DNA from: Bacteroidota bacterium
GTDB lineage: Bacteria; Bacteroidota; Bacteroidia; Bacteroidales; Paludibacteraceae
Assembly (NCBI GenBank): GCA_017860345.1
Contig: JAFNAV010000031.1
Location: 1-33,869, forward strand
Direction of reading: 5' to 3'
DNA: 33,869 nt
Numbering within the stretch: the stretch's first letter is position 1; each line of letters begins with the position of its first letter. This document shows positions 1 to 8,337 of the stretch, one piece after another. The position numbers and the translations under genes are program-made. Under the pieces are notes generated by a model. That model saw only the letters and a program-made list of their open reading frames with translations, was not told where the DNA came from and made no database searches.

Positions 1-1122
1 ATTAACGCTACCCGATGGATTAAACAAAACCTGCCTTATGCCAAAGTAAGTGGTGGGGTAAGCAATCTTTCGTTCTCATTCAGGGGAAACAATGCTGTGC
101 GTGAGGCTATACACTCGGTATTTTTGTATTATGCCATTCAGCAAGGTATGGATATGGGCATTGTCAATGCCGGTATGTTACAAATTTATGAAGATATTGA
201 GCCGGAACTGCTGCAACATGTTGAAGATGTGGTATTGAACCGTCGCCCCGACGCCACCGAAAGAATGATTGAGTTTGCCGAAAAAATAAAACAACTGCAA
301 ACTGGCGGCGAAAAAACCGAAAAACAAGACGAATGGCGCTCACGTCCTCTGCAAGGACGGCTGGAATATGCTCTGATTAAAGGTATCAGCGATTTTCTGG
401 AACCCGATTTGGCAGAGGCGCTTACGGTGTACGATTCGGCTATCGAAATTATTGAAAAGCCTTTGATGGGCGGAATGAATATCGTTGGCGATTTGTTTGG
501 TGCCGGTAAAATGTTTCTGCCTCAGGTAGTAAAAACTGCCCGAACGATGAAAAAAGCTGTTGCCATTCTGCAGCCGGAGATAGAAAAACAGAAAAAACCG
601 GGACAAAGCTCGTCGGCGGGTAAATTCCTGATAGCTACGGTAAAAGGCGATGTTCACGACATAGGTAAAAACATTGTGGCAGTGGTTTTGGCTTGTAATA
701 ACTACGAAGTTATTGACCTGGGCGTAATGACTCCCACTGAAAAAATAATAGAAACAGCTATCAAAGAAAAAGTAGATATCATCGGGTTAAGCGGGCTCAT
801 TACCCCATCGCTCGAAGAAATGTGTCATGTCGCTGCTGAAATGGAGAAAGCCGGACTACGGGTTCCTTTGCTTATCGGGGGAGCAACCACCTCCAAAATA
901 CATACTGCCGTAAAAATTGCACCTAATTATAAAGGGCCGGTAGTTTATGTGAAAGATGCTTCTATAAATAACTTTGTAGTGTCGCAACTTATGGGTGATA
1001 AAACTCACTACAACTTTGTAGCAGAAATTGAGGCTGAGTATAAACTATTGCGCGAAAAACAAACTAAAAAAACAGAACTATTGTCTTTAGATGAAGCCAA
1101 AAAACGTAAGCCTGTTTTATAA
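1..1122 (+). CDS. metH: Cobalamin-dependent methionine synthase, C-terminal part (5' end outside window)
   Basis: The enzyme transfers a methyl group from methyltetrahydrofolate through cobalamin to homocysteine in the cytoplasm. The frame is open from base 1, so the gene starts left of the window. Visible in order: the end of the methyl-THF-binding domain ([16 protein letters not shown]), the helical cap ([15 protein letters not shown]), and the B12-binding Rossmann domain with the cobalamin ligand motif DVHDIGKNI (DxHxxG), then [11 protein letters not shown] and GGATTSKIH. The protein ends ...[11 protein letters not shown], which in family members is the linker before the AdoMet-binding reactivation domain. 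That domain of about 330 residues is missing, and a strong hairpin terminator follows 10 bases after the stop. It therefore looks like a genuine short form, not an assembly break. Family assignment is very secure. Confidence 0.96.
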   Translation: MNATRWIKQNLPYAKVSGGVSNLSFSFRGNNAVREAIHSVFLYYAIQQGMDMGIVNAGMLQIYEDIEPELLQHVEDVVLNRRPDATERMIEFAEKIKQLQTGGEKTEKQDEWRSRPLQGRLEYALIKGISDFLEPDLAEALTVYDSAIEIIEKPLMGGMNIVGDLFGAGKMFLPQVVKTARTMKKAVAILQPEIEKQKKPGQSSSAGKFLIATVKGDVHDIGKNIVAVVLACNNYEVIDLGVMTPTEKIIETAIKEKVDIIGLSGLITPSLEEMCHVAAEMEKAGLRVPLLIGGATTSKIHTAVKIAPNYKGPVVYVKDASINNFVVSQLMGDKTHYNFVAEIEAEYKLLREKQTKKTELLSLDEAKKRKPVL

Positions 1123-1124
1123 AT

Positions 1125-1159
1125 AAAAAAACTTTCAGGGGAGCCCCTGAAAGTTTTTA
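1125..1159 (+). terminator. Rho-independent terminator after metH
   Basis: A perfect 11-base-pair stem (ACTTTCAGGGG at 1131-1141, CCCCTGAAAGT at 1144-1154) has a tight loop, is extended by A:T pairs and is followed by a T run. The flanking A tract would let it also work on the minus strand for the converging gene ending at 1263. Confidence 0.88.
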
Positions 1160-1262
1160 ATAAATTAAACTCAGACCAAAAGTTTTATTTTTCCATCACT
1201 TCTGAAAAAACAAACACGATCACTACCCCTGGTTCAGCCTGAATTTAATTTTTTGCGATTAC

Positions 1263-1658
1263 TTAAGGAAGTTCAAATTCACCTACCAGACGAACTGAAC
1301 CATAAGATATTTTTAAAGTATGAGTACCTGATGCCAAATCCGAAAGATCTAAATAAAATTCGCTTTCAGTATTTGTGTTAATAACTTCACTATACTCAAT
1401 ATTGTCGTCTTCGTCATAAACCGATACTGTAACCAAACCTACATTGGAGTCAAAGAATAATGCCAGTTCGTAATCATTAATTGCAACTGACAATGGAATA
1501 AGAACATTGGTTCTGATTGGCGTACCCGGACCAATATCACCTGCTTTGCTGGAATCTGGTTTTAATGGAACTTTAACTTCTTCACCAAAAGCTGACGAAA
1601 CAAAAAGCAGAGAAACAATAACAAGTAAATGCTTTACTAATAAATTCAGATTCTTCAT
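1263..1658 (-). CDS. Small secreted DUF3244-type protein
   Basis: The 131-residue protein starts MKNLNLLVKH and has a signal peptide (hydrophobic core LLVIVSLLFVSSAFG, likely cleavage after SAFG). A single domain follows with the DUF3244 pattern: IPLSVAINDYELALFFDSNVG, then VTVSVYDEDDN, then YLDLSDLASGTHTLKI and a final GEFELP. Members are small beta-sandwich proteins exported by Bacteroidales; their function is not known. An in-frame start 13 codons upstream would put charged and polar residues ahead of the signal peptide, so I chose the internal ATG. The gene stands alone, with metH converging on it and a TPR regulator upstream in the same orientation. Domain call is moderately sure. Confidence 0.82.
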   Translation of the reverse strand: MKNLNLLVKHLLVIVSLLFVSSAFGEEVKVPLKPDSSKAGDIGPGTPIRTNVLIPLSVAINDYELALFFDSNVGLVTVSVYDEDDNIEYSEVINTNTESEFYLDLSDLASGTHTLKISYGSVRLVGEFELP

Positions 1659-1865
1659 AACAGATATTTTTAGCGTTTGTAAAAAATAGTTTGACACTTT
1701 GTAAAAAATAATTTTGAAAATGATGATGCTAAATTAATCATTGACGCTAAAAATCCGGCTGAATCTGTATCAAAAATACTAAGACACGCTTTAGTGTAAA
1801 TATTTGTATTACAACTAAATACAAGAAACAAGAGATGAGACTTTTAAGACACGAAATAAATTAAG

Positions 1866-1887
1866 CTAAAAAAGCATTGCTTTTTAG
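1866..1887 (-). terminator. Hairpin downstream of the TPR regulator
   Basis: An inverted repeat (CTAAAAAAGC / GCTTTTTAG, 3-base loop) lies 20 bases past the stop of the minus-strand gene at 1907. Read on the minus strand, the 3' arm is T-rich. Stem stability is modest. Confidence 0.5.
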
Positions 1888-1906
1888 TTAATCTCTACAT
1901 CGTAAT

Positions 1907-3514
1907 TTATTTTACGGCGGCAAGTTGCTTCAAATAATTATTAAGGTCCTTGGTGCTTTTGAAATTCATTTTCTGGGTTAATCTCTGCTTGAGTTTATAA
2001 AGACTCACTTGTTGGTAATCCAAAATCAGCGCCAAATCGTTGGAAGGAATATCTAATAAATAAAGACAACACATAATAACCTCCTTACGGCTTATATCAG
2101 GATGCTCCTGCTCCAGATTTATTATCAGGTTGTCAAAAGTGTGGTTCATCAGAGTACTGAACTTTTTCCAGTCATCTACATGCAAACAGGTATTGTAAAC
2201 CTCTTTGTCAATAGCTTCCCGTTGAGGTATTGTTGCTTTTTTGTATCGTTCAGCCTGCATCAGTCGGGTATCAGCAATTTTTTGTTTCAAAGTTTCTTTC
2301 AGAAGTTCATTTTTATGCTGTAACTGTTCCTGATAATCGTCGATGCGGGCTACCTGTTCCTCTATTTTTTCCTGATTACCCCGGTTGCGTCTACGCAAAC
2401 GGAAGTAAATCACCAACCCGATAAGAATGATAACCGGCAAAAAGCTTCCGGTTATAATCAGCATTCGCCTCGTTTTATTCATCGAAACGCTTGTGGCATG
2501 AATATCTTCCAGAATAGATGATTTTGTTTGTTTTTCAATTTTTCGTACGGAGTCGGAACTGGCCTGATAAGCAGTCATATACTCAGCCATCATCTTAAAA
2601 TCGCCTTTCAGATACGATACATTGGATAAAATACGATAGCATTCTTTTTTGGTAAAATAAGTGGCTTCGTATTTCAGCGAGTTTTGCGCGTATTTGGCGG
2701 CCGAATCGTAATTGGCTGTAAAATAATAAGCATCGGCTAATTTATAACATCTGATAGCATAATTATCGCCATAATATGGGTATTTCAGGCTTTTTTTTAG
2801 ATATACTTGAGCAGAATCAAATTTTTTGGAATAAAAATAATTAATACCCATACCCTGATATACGGTTCCTAACATCTTAGGGTCTTTCGTAGTATTTAAT
2901 ACCTTAGTATAATACTTTTTTGCCGAAGCAAAGTCCCCGTCGCTCCAATAAGTTTTTGCTATATCCAAGATTTTATAATCGGCCTCCTGAGGCTTTTTGG
3001 CTCTATTGAAAAAACTAATAGCGAGTTCATACTTTTCTCTGGCTTCTTTGTTGTCATTTTGAAACACACTAATATCTCCAAGATCCGAGTATATTTTAGC
3101 TAATAAATCATAGTCTGTGCCGTTTTTGGATATATCCAGCGATTTAAGGTACAGCAGAGAAGCATCTTCATACCGTTGCGCATATTTATACATCCTGGCT
3201 TTATAAAAGTAGCTTTTGGACAGATGAGCCTCATCACCTTTTTTGGCAAAATAATTTATTGAAAAATTAATAGCTGTATCCGGTTTTAATTCTAAAACAT
3301 TTTTATCCAGCGCTTCAAATAAGAGCAAGCCATACCTTGCCCGCTCGGCCGGCGAAAGAGATTCTTCGTTATAAATATTTTTAAGAATTTTCAATGCAGA
3401 ATCAGGAGCAGTTTCAATCAACTGTTCCGCGGTGTTAAGTTCGTTTGGAAGAAACGAACAGCCTGATAAAATCAGCAAAAACGATAAAATAAAAACAAGG
3501 TGCTTACAAGGCAT
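1907..3514 (-). CDS. Membrane-anchored TPR protein with C-terminal DNA-binding-like domain
   Basis: The protein has 535 residues. It starts with a lipoprotein-type signal (lipobox LILSGC, Cys19), followed by about 300 residues of tetratricopeptide repeats (SKSYFYKARMYKYAQRYEDA, LLAKIYSDLGDISVFQND). A single membrane segment lies at about 351-371 (MLIITGSFLPVIILIGLVIYF), then a basic stretch RLRRRNRG, a coiled coil to about 425, and a C-terminal helical domain (ISRKEVIMCCLYLLDIPSNDLALIL, then LYKLKQRLTQKM) resembling a LuxR-like helix-turn-helix. The layout suggests periplasmic TPRs sensing through one membrane helix to a cytoplasmic HTH, a common Bacteroidales one-component design. Target genes cannot be told from sequence. 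The lipobox together with an internal TM is odd: either the Cys is lipidated and the protein is anchored twice, or the first segment is simply a signal anchor. Confidence 0.85.
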   Translation of the reverse strand: MPCKHLVFILSFLLILSGCSFLPNELNTAEQLIETAPDSALKILKNIYNEESLSPAERARYGLLLFEALDKNVLELKPDTAINFSINYFAKKGDEAHLSKSYFYKARMYKYAQRYEDASLLYLKSLDISKNGTDYDLLAKIYSDLGDISVFQNDNKEAREKYELAISFFNRAKKPQEADYKILDIAKTYWSDGDFASAKKYYTKVLNTTKDPKMLGTVYQGMGINYFYSKKFDSAQVYLKKSLKYPYYGDNYAIRCYKLADAYYFTANYDSAAKYAQNSLKYEATYFTKKECYRILSNVSYLKGDFKMMAEYMTAYQASSDSVRKIEKQTKSSILEDIHATSVSMNKTRRMLIITGSFLPVIILIGLVIYFRLRRRNRGNQEKIEEQVARIDDYQEQLQHKNELLKETLKQKIADTRLMQAERYKKATIPQREAIDKEVYNTCLHVDDWKKFSTLMNHTFDNLIINLEQEHPDISRKEVIMCCLYLLDIPSNDLALILDYQQVSLYKLKQRLTQKMNFKSTKDLNNYLKQLAAVK

Positions 3515-3549
3515 AATGATCGCCTAAATATTAACAGATAGAACGGATA

Positions 3550-3557
3550 CAAAAATA
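3550..3557 (-). promoter_or_regulatory. Bacteroidetes -7 element for the TPR regulator
   Basis: On the minus strand these bases read TATTTTTG, matching TAnnTTTG, about 36 bases before the ATG at 3514. The region 19-20 bases further up is T-rich (CTTTT) but not a perfect -33 box. Confidence 0.55.
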
Positions 3558-3666
3558 CAAATTAATTATTTTTAAAAGCATGTTTTTGTACTAAATACTG
3601 GGCTTTTCAGAAATAAAAAATGTATAATATCTCAATTTAAGCCCTATTTGAACATTTATAGCGGCA

Positions 3667-4353
3667 TCAGGCCACTGCAAGCGTAAAAATACTTACCCTT
3701 ATACCACGTATCTGAAGCAGTTCTTTGGCAGCAGCTTCTAAAGTAGAACCGGTGGTGAGTACGTCATCAACCAGCAATACGTGTTTATTCTCTAAACCCG
3801 ATGTTTCGGTCAACTCAAAAACACCCTCTGTATTTTCGTATCGCTCGTAAACTGATTTTTTTGTTTGTGTTGGGTTATGTTTTTTTCTTATCAGCGTTGT
3901 TTGGTCCAACGAACATTGAAGCAGCATACATAACCCCCGGGCTATCCACTCACTTTGATTATACCCTCTTTGGGCTAATTTTCGTTGGTGTAGCGGTACG
4001 GGTATCACTACGTCAACTGTTCTGAAATCGGTCGAATCCAGCAAATCGGCAGCGGCATATTTACCTAAAGTAAGGCCTATTTCTTTGTTGTTTTTATACT
4101 TGAGCTCGTGTAGTACTTTTTGATAAGGTGAACCTTTGGTAAAGAAATAAAATGAGGTTCCTCTGTAAATTGTAACTTTTCCCCAAAATTTTTTCTCAAT
4201 AGGGTTATCTTTTACCCGATGGTAATTTGTACGGGGTATATCATTCAAACATTTTTTACAAATATGCTCTTCGCCCGAAACAAGGTTGTCATTGCAAATG
4301 ACGCATAGGTCAGGGAAGAATAAATTTAGCATATTGTTGATTAGGTTTTTCAT
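3667..4353 (-). CDS. comF: ComF-family phosphoribosyltransferase-like protein
   Basis: The 228-residue protein has an N-terminal zinc-binding double CxxC (Cys17, 20, 32, 35) and a type I phosphoribosyltransferase fold ending with the PRPP-binding signature VLLVDDVLTTGSTL at about 192-205. The family motif PVPLHQRKLAQRGYNQSEWIARGL is also present. ComF proteins take part in DNA uptake in competent bacteria; the exact biochemical role is still debated, and the family is also present in bacteria not known to be competent. The gene starts 15 bases after the stop of the upstream dgkA-like gene, so the two are probably cotranscribed. Length is usual for the family and all key motifs are intact. Confidence 0.92.
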   Translation of the reverse strand: MKNLINNMLNLFFPDLCVICNDNLVSGEEHICKKCLNDIPRTNYHRVKDNPIEKKFWGKVTIYRGTSFYFFTKGSPYQKVLHELKYKNNKEIGLTLGKYAAADLLDSTDFRTVDVVIPVPLHQRKLAQRGYNQSEWIARGLCMLLQCSLDQTTLIRKKHNPTQTKKSVYERYENTEGVFELTETSGLENKHVLLVDDVLTTGSTLEAAAKELLQIRGIRVSIFTLAVA

Positions 4354-4368
4354 AGCTTGCTGTTGTCA

Positions 4369-4743
4369 TTATGTTTGCAAAAGTCTCAGAATTAAATCAT
4401 ATCCTTTGGGAATAAAAATAATAAATCCGGCAATGGCTGCAAAAACAGCGCTTACTAAAACAGCTCCTGCTGCAATATCCTTAACTCGTCCGGCAGCCTT
4501 GTTTTTTCCGGGGCTAACGAAATCAACCAGTTGTTCCAGAGCTGTATTAAACATTTCGGCCGTAATAACCAAGGCAAAGCAAACCAAACAAATCAACCAT
4601 TCAGATACAGATATTCTGAAAAACACACCGCACAAAATCACCAATATTGCTATGAGCAGATGTATTTTCATATTTGCTTCCTTTGTTACCACTGCCTTGA
4701 TACCTTTGAGCGCGTACCCGAAGCTTTTTACTCTTTTGTTCAT
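4369..4743 (-). CDS. dgkA: Diacylglycerol/undecaprenol kinase family membrane protein
   Basis: This 124-residue integral membrane protein has three predicted helices (about 27-43, 48-62, 92-112) and the DgkA active-site signature AEMFNTALEQLVD (Glu63, Asn66, Glu70), followed by KDIAAGAVLV. The family phosphorylates diacylglycerol in Gram-negatives or undecaprenol in Gram-positives using ATP at the inner membrane. Which lipid is used here cannot be told, and for Bacteroidales the short form with a soluble N-terminal amphipathic stretch fits either. The gene lies between efp (separated by efp's terminator) and comF (15 bases). It may rely partly on readthrough, since no clear promoter was seen in its 93-base upstream gap. 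Confidence 0.9.
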   Translation of the reverse strand: MNKRVKSFGYALKGIKAVVTKEANMKIHLLIAILVILCGVFFRISVSEWLICLVCFALVITAEMFNTALEQLVDFVSPGKNKAAGRVKDIAAGAVLVSAVFAAIAGFIIFIPKGYDLILRLLQT

Positions 4744-4769
4744 AAACTAATTTTAGGAGGCAAATATAT

Positions 4770-4808
4770 AAAAAAACCGGGAATCAAAACGAATTGATTG
4801 CCGGTTTT
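4770..4808 (-). terminator. Terminator after efp
   Basis: On the minus strand an imperfect 12-13 base stem (AAAACCGGCAATCAA paired with TTTTGATTCCCGGTTTT) with a short TTCG-type loop is followed by a run of T. It begins 28 bases after the efp stop. Confidence 0.82.
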
Positions 4809-4836
4809 CTGATATTTAAGTATCTGTATCTCTGAC

Positions 4837-5403
4837 TTATGCTTTTACGCGCTCAACATACGAACCATCGCGGGTATCTACTTTAATGGTTTCGCCTTCG
4901 TTGATAAATAATGGTACGCGTACAGTTGCTCCGGTTTCTACGGTAGCTGGTTTTGTAGCGTTAGTAGCAGTATCGCCTTTCAGGCCAGGTTCGGTGTAGG
5001 TTATAAGCAGCGCTACTGTAACAGGTAGATCTACATACAAAACGGTTTCCGACTCGGCATGTGTTACTACTTCGCAAGTCATACCTTCTTTCAGAAAATC
5101 TACTCCGTTAATAATACCTTTACTTACCGAAACCTGCTCAAAAGTTTCATTATTCATAAAATTGTAGCCCATATCATCCTGATAAAGGTATTGATATTCA
5201 CGACGTTCGATGCGAACTTCTTCTATTTTCACGCCGGCGTTAAAAGTACGTTCCAAGGTACGACCTGTAACTACATTCTTCATTTTTGTACGTACAAATG
5301 CTGCTCCTTTTCCGGGTTTTACGTGTAAAAATTCTGTGATGAAATAGTACTGACCGTCGATGTCGATACACATTCCGTTTTTGATATCTGCTGTAGTAGC
5401 CAT
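4837..5403 (-). CDS. efp: Translation elongation factor P
   Basis: The 188-residue protein has all three EF-P beta-barrel domains. It relieves ribosome stalling at polyproline stretches by entering the E site. The tip loop reads VKPGKGAAF, with the functional lysine at position 32 (Lys34 in E. coli). Whether it is modified cannot be told because no epmA or epmB homologue is in the window. The C-terminal domain carries the signature region [29 protein letters not shown]. The gene is monocistronic by appearance, with a near-consensus promoter upstream and a strong terminator downstream. The start is supported by [13 protein letters not shown] matching the family N-terminus. Confidence 0.97.
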   Translation of the reverse strand: MATTADIKNGMCIDIDGQYYFITEFLHVKPGKGAAFVRTKMKNVVTGRTLERTFNAGVKIEEVRIERREYQYLYQDDMGYNFMNNETFEQVSVSKGIINGVDFLKEGMTCEVVTHAESETVLYVDLPVTVALLITYTEPGLKGDTATNATKPATVETGATVRVPLFINEGETIKVDTRDGSYVERVKA

Positions 5404-5471
5404 AAAAGATTTTACTGGTTGATTATAATTTTAGTTGATTATTAAGCTTTTGCCTCCGAATTAACGGACTG

Positions 5472-5502
5472 CAAAAATACAATTTAAATTTTGATTACCA
5501 AA
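5472..5502 (-). promoter_or_regulatory. Near-consensus Bacteroidetes promoter for efp
   Basis: On the minus strand TTTG (5499-5502) is followed after exactly 19 bases by TATTTTTG (5472-5479). Both boxes fit TTTG-N19-TAnnTTTG. This predicts a leader of about 60 bases. Confidence 0.8.
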
Positions 5503-5526
5503 ACAGGATGCTGACAGAGTGACTCA

Positions 5527-5557
5527 TAAAAAAACCCCGAACTACAAGTCCGGGGTT
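5527..5557 (-). terminator. Terminator after argG
   Basis: On the minus strand a 7-base stem AACCCCG/CGGGGTT (5533-5539 with 5551-5557) and an 11-base loop are followed directly by seven T. It lies 28 bases past the argG stop and shows that the arginine unit ends here. Confidence 0.85.
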
Positions 5558-5584
5558 ACATCGTGTTTTTTTGGTTTTATTGTT

Positions 5585-6787
5585 TCAGTTTTTATCGTTT
5601 CTTTTTTGTACGTTATAAAATATCTTCATCTGGTTACCCAGTATTTTGGTAAAGCCTTTTACATCATCGGCGCTCCAGGCTCTGTTTACTTCGCCATACT
5701 CGCCAAAGTCTGTTTTCATCAGGTCGTAAGGGCTATCTACACCCACCAGCGTGTAACTATACGGACGAAGCTTTACAATTACAGTTCCGGTTACATTCTG
5801 CTGCGAGCTTTGCAAAAATTGTTCAATATCGCGCATGACCGGTTCAAGGTATTGTGCTTCGTGCAGAAACATGCCATACCATGTACCCAACTGCTCTTTC
5901 CAGTACTGTTGCCATTTGGTAAGCGTATGTTTTTCGAGCATTTTGTGAGCATTGATAATGAGCAGAGGAGCTGCGGCTTCGAAGCCTACCCGTCCTTTAA
6001 TTCCTATGATGGTGTCGCCAATATGCATGTCGCGTCCTATACCAAACTGGCCGGCTATTGCTTCAAGCTGATTAATCAGTGCTACTTTGTCGGGGTTGCT
6101 TTTGCCGTTCACAGCGGTTATTTCGCCTTGCACAAAACTAATGGTTACGGTTTCTTCGCCATCTTTCTGAACCTGACTGGGATACGCCTGCTCGGGCAAA
6201 GTTTGTTCCGATTTCAGAGTTTCTTTCCCTCCGATAGAAGTACCCCACAAACCTTTATTAATAGAGTATTCCATTTTTTTGAAGTCGGCTTCAAATCCGT
6301 GTTCTTTCAGATAATTAATTTCGTACTCGCGTGTAAGTACCATATCGCGCGTTGGGGTGAGAATTTTTATCTGAGGAGCCAGTACGTCAAAAGTCAGGTC
6401 AAAACGTACCTGATCGTTGCCGGCGCCGGTACTACCATGCGCTACATAGTCGGCGTTAATTTCTTTGGCGTAATTAATAATGGCTATCGCCTGAAAAATA
6501 CGTTCGGAACTTACCGAAATAGGGTAAGTGCCATTGCGCAATACATTGCCAAAAACCATGTACTTGATGCTTTTCTCATAATACTCTTGAGTAACGTCGA
6601 GGGTAACATGTGTTTTGGCGCCAAGCCGGTATGCTTTATCTTCAATAGTTTTCAACTCTTCGGCACTGAATCCTCCCGTGTTAGCAACGGCAGTGTGTAC
6701 TTCGTAACCTTTTTCTTTAGCTAAATACATGGCGCAAAACGAAGTATCTAAACCTCCGCTGAATGCCAGCAATACTTTTTCTTTCAT
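5585..6787 (-). CDS. argG: Argininosuccinate synthase
   Basis: This 400-residue enzyme joins citrulline and aspartate using ATP in the seventh step of arginine synthesis. The N-terminal P-loop LLAFSGGLDTS (residues 6-16) is the PP-type ATP-binding motif, and AHGSTGAGNDQVRFD (116-130) is the second family signature. The length is usual for the family. I start at the ATG (MKEKVLLAF); a GTG directly before it is in frame but less likely. It is the last gene of argR-GNAT-argG with 60-70 base gaps, and a terminator follows. In some Bacteroides relatives further arg genes follow argG; here the unit stops. Confidence 0.97.
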   Translation of the reverse strand: MKEKVLLAFSGGLDTSFCAMYLAKEKGYEVHTAVANTGGFSAEELKTIEDKAYRLGAKTHVTLDVTQEYYEKSIKYMVFGNVLRNGTYPISVSSERIFQAIAIINYAKEINADYVAHGSTGAGNDQVRFDLTFDVLAPQIKILTPTRDMVLTREYEINYLKEHGFEADFKKMEYSINKGLWGTSIGGKETLKSEQTLPEQAYPSQVQKDGEETVTISFVQGEITAVNGKSNPDKVALINQLEAIAGQFGIGRDMHIGDTIIGIKGRVGFEAAAPLLIINAHKMLEKHTLTKWQQYWKEQLGTWYGMFLHEAQYLEPVMRDIEQFLQSSQQNVTGTVIVKLRPYSYTLVGVDSPYDLMKTDFGEYGEVNRAWSADDVKGFTKILGNQMKIFYNVQKRNDKN

Positions 6788-6854
6788 CACTTTTTACAAA
6801 ATATCTTATTTCAGAATTAAAAAAAATCAGAAATCAGTAATACAAATCTATTTA

Positions 6855-7415
6855 TTATTTTTCGTCCTTTTCAGGATCGAAAAGCATGCCCGTACACAAA
6901 CAATGTTTGCGATTGGTGCGTTGCAGAATATCATAATTTACACAGCTCTCGCAGCCTTTCCAAAAAGCATTATCATCGGTTAGTTCCGAAAACGTGACTG
7001 GTTTATAGCCCAGTTCCGAGTTTATTTTCATAACTGCAAGTCCGGTAGTCAAACCAAATATTTTGGCCTGTGGGTATTTCTGACGCGACAATTCAAAGGC
7101 CTTGCGCTTAATTCTCTTGGCAAGTCCGTGCCCCCTGAACTTATCAACTACAATCAGACCTGAGTTAGCTACAAACTTTTTATTTCCCCAGGTTTCAATA
7201 TAGCAAAATCCGGCAAATTCATCTCCATTCAAAGCAATAATTGCTTTTCCTTCTTTCATCTTTTGCTCAATATACTCAGGCGAACGGCGCGCAATACCCG
7301 TACCACGCACCTTGGCGGCTTCGGCTATTGTGTTCAGTATTATATCTACATAACCCAAATAGCGTTCGTCAGCAATTTGTACCGTTATAGTTTCAACGGT
7401 ATTTTCAGTGTCCAT
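6855..7415 (-). CDS. GNAT-family acyltransferase of the arginine cluster
   Basis: This 186-residue protein has a GNAT fold: SGLIVVDKFRGHGLAKRI (about 85-102) carries the acyl-CoA pyrophosphate loop RGHGLA, and GLTTGLAVMKINSELGYKPV is beta strand and helix 4. An unusual tail with four cysteines (155, 158, 172, 174; CESC...CLC) may bind metal. Its position between argR and argG is conserved in Bacteroidales. From memory, genetic work in B. thetaiotaomicron linked the homologue to N-acylglutamate (N-succinylglutamate) formation, the first step of the succinylated arginine route of this group; I could not check this here. I infer an ArgA-like role. The start at MDTENTVET was preferred over upstream in-frame starts because the extra residues do not look like part of the domain. 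Confidence 0.85.
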   Translation of the reverse strand: MDTENTVETITVQIADERYLGYVDIILNTIAEAAKVRGTGIARRSPEYIEQKMKEGKAIIALNGDEFAGFCYIETWGNKKFVANSGLIVVDKFRGHGLAKRIKRKAFELSRQKYPQAKIFGLTTGLAVMKINSELGYKPVTFSELTDDNAFWKGCESCVNYDILQRTNRKHCLCTGMLFDPEKDEK

Positions 7416-7481
7416 ATTCAAAATCATCAAAAGGTTCAATTGCAGCAAATAGTATCGCTACAAAAAAAATACATGTATTTT

Positions 7482-7955
7482 TTAGTTTTCTTTTTCAGCA
7501 AACGTGTGATGCATCATCTGGTAAATCTCGTCGCGGCTTACTCCTTCGCGCGGTATTACCAAAATAGTATCATCGCCGGCAATTGTCCCGAGCACTTCAT
7601 CGGTAGCTTTGTTGTCGATATCCCACGCAATAGCGCTTGCATAGCCCGGTTTGGTTTTCACCACGGCCAAATGCCCCGAAAACTCAAGGCTGAGCACAGC
7701 GCCGTGCGAAATCAATGTGTTGGGCGATTGCTGAGCAGAAATGGGTTTATTGTACGACGGAAGCACATATTTATATGTACCGTTGGACAATGGAGTTTTT
7801 GCCACTTTCAGCAATTTCAAATCGCGCGACAGTGTGGCCTGAGTTACGTCACATTCCCGTTGGATCAATAACCTGAGCAGCTCCTCCTGACTCCCTACAA
7901 CATTCGACCGAAGGATTTCCGAAATAATTTGTAAACGATTTCGTTTGTTCTTCAT
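7482..7955 (-). CDS. argR: Arginine repressor
   Basis: The 157-residue protein has an N-terminal winged helix with the recognition segment TQATLSRDLKLLKV (about 38-51). The C-terminal arginine-binding and hexamer domain carries the signature GTIAGDDTILVI (about 122-133), with the two aspartates that contact arginine. It represses arginine synthesis genes when arginine is plentiful. It is the first gene of the unit with the GNAT and argG genes, so the whole cluster is probably autoregulated. The leader upstream contains several TGTATA-type half-sites, one of which overlaps the -7 box. Confidence 0.95.
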   Translation of the reverse strand: MKNKRNRLQIISEILRSNVVGSQEELLRLLIQRECDVTQATLSRDLKLLKVAKTPLSNGTYKYVLPSYNKPISAQQSPNTLISHGAVLSLEFSGHLAVVKTKPGYASAIAWDIDNKATDEVLGTIAGDDTILVIPREGVSRDEIYQMMHHTFAEKEN

Positions 7956-8019
7956 TTTGTTTTCTTCTTATTATTTGGTTTTTTAATAATTAAATCAAAT
8001 AAATCAAATAAACTGCCAT

Positions 8020-8104
8020 TATACAGTTTCAATACATTTTTATACTGTTTTTTTAAAGCAAAATGTATATTTATTGATAATGGACGCAAATGTATACATA
8101 TTTA
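8020..8104 (-). promoter_or_regulatory. argR: Candidate promoter and ArgR operator region of the arginine unit
   Basis: On the minus strand 8087-8094 reads TACATTTG, a TAnnTTTG box. It is embedded in the palindrome TGTATACA (8091-8098). A second copy of the motif AAATGTATA occurs at 8061, 27 bases from the one at 8088, and further TATACA/TATACTG half-sites lie at about 8021 and 8041. Clustered AT-rich half-sites overlapping a promoter fit ArgR autorepression. This is inference from layout, not from a known species-specific ArgR motif. Confidence 0.45.
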
Positions 8105-8295
8105 TTATTACACGCAATATATTTCAATAAATAAATGCAATAAATATTCTAAAATCAGAATTTTTAGCTGTATTTTGAAGTATTTTTGTATTTTTATTCC
8201 AAATGTCATTCAATCGAAGTTCGATAATTATACAAAACAACCACCCTTTCATACAATTATTATAATACATATTCCGTTTTTCTTTGATTAAATTG

Positions 8296-8303
8296 TATCT
8301 TTG
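8296..8303 (+). promoter_or_regulatory. uvrA: -7 element for uvrA
   Basis: TATCTTTG matches TAnnTTTG. Transcription would start near 8310 and give a leader of about 70 bases. The -33 region is T-rich but not a clean TTTG at the right spacing. Confidence 0.6.
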
Positions 8304-8337
8304 CAAACATCTGAAAAAATAGTTTGTTTCTATTATC

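Noticed and set aside
5519-6724. Long open frame (about 400 codons) on the plus strand over argG
   Set aside because: It lies entirely antisense to a well-conserved argG and the peptide has no recognisable domain.
7989-8010. Short tandem repeat TAAATCAAA in the argR leader
   Set aside because: Only two and a half units of low-complexity AT-rich sequence; no sign of function beyond chance.
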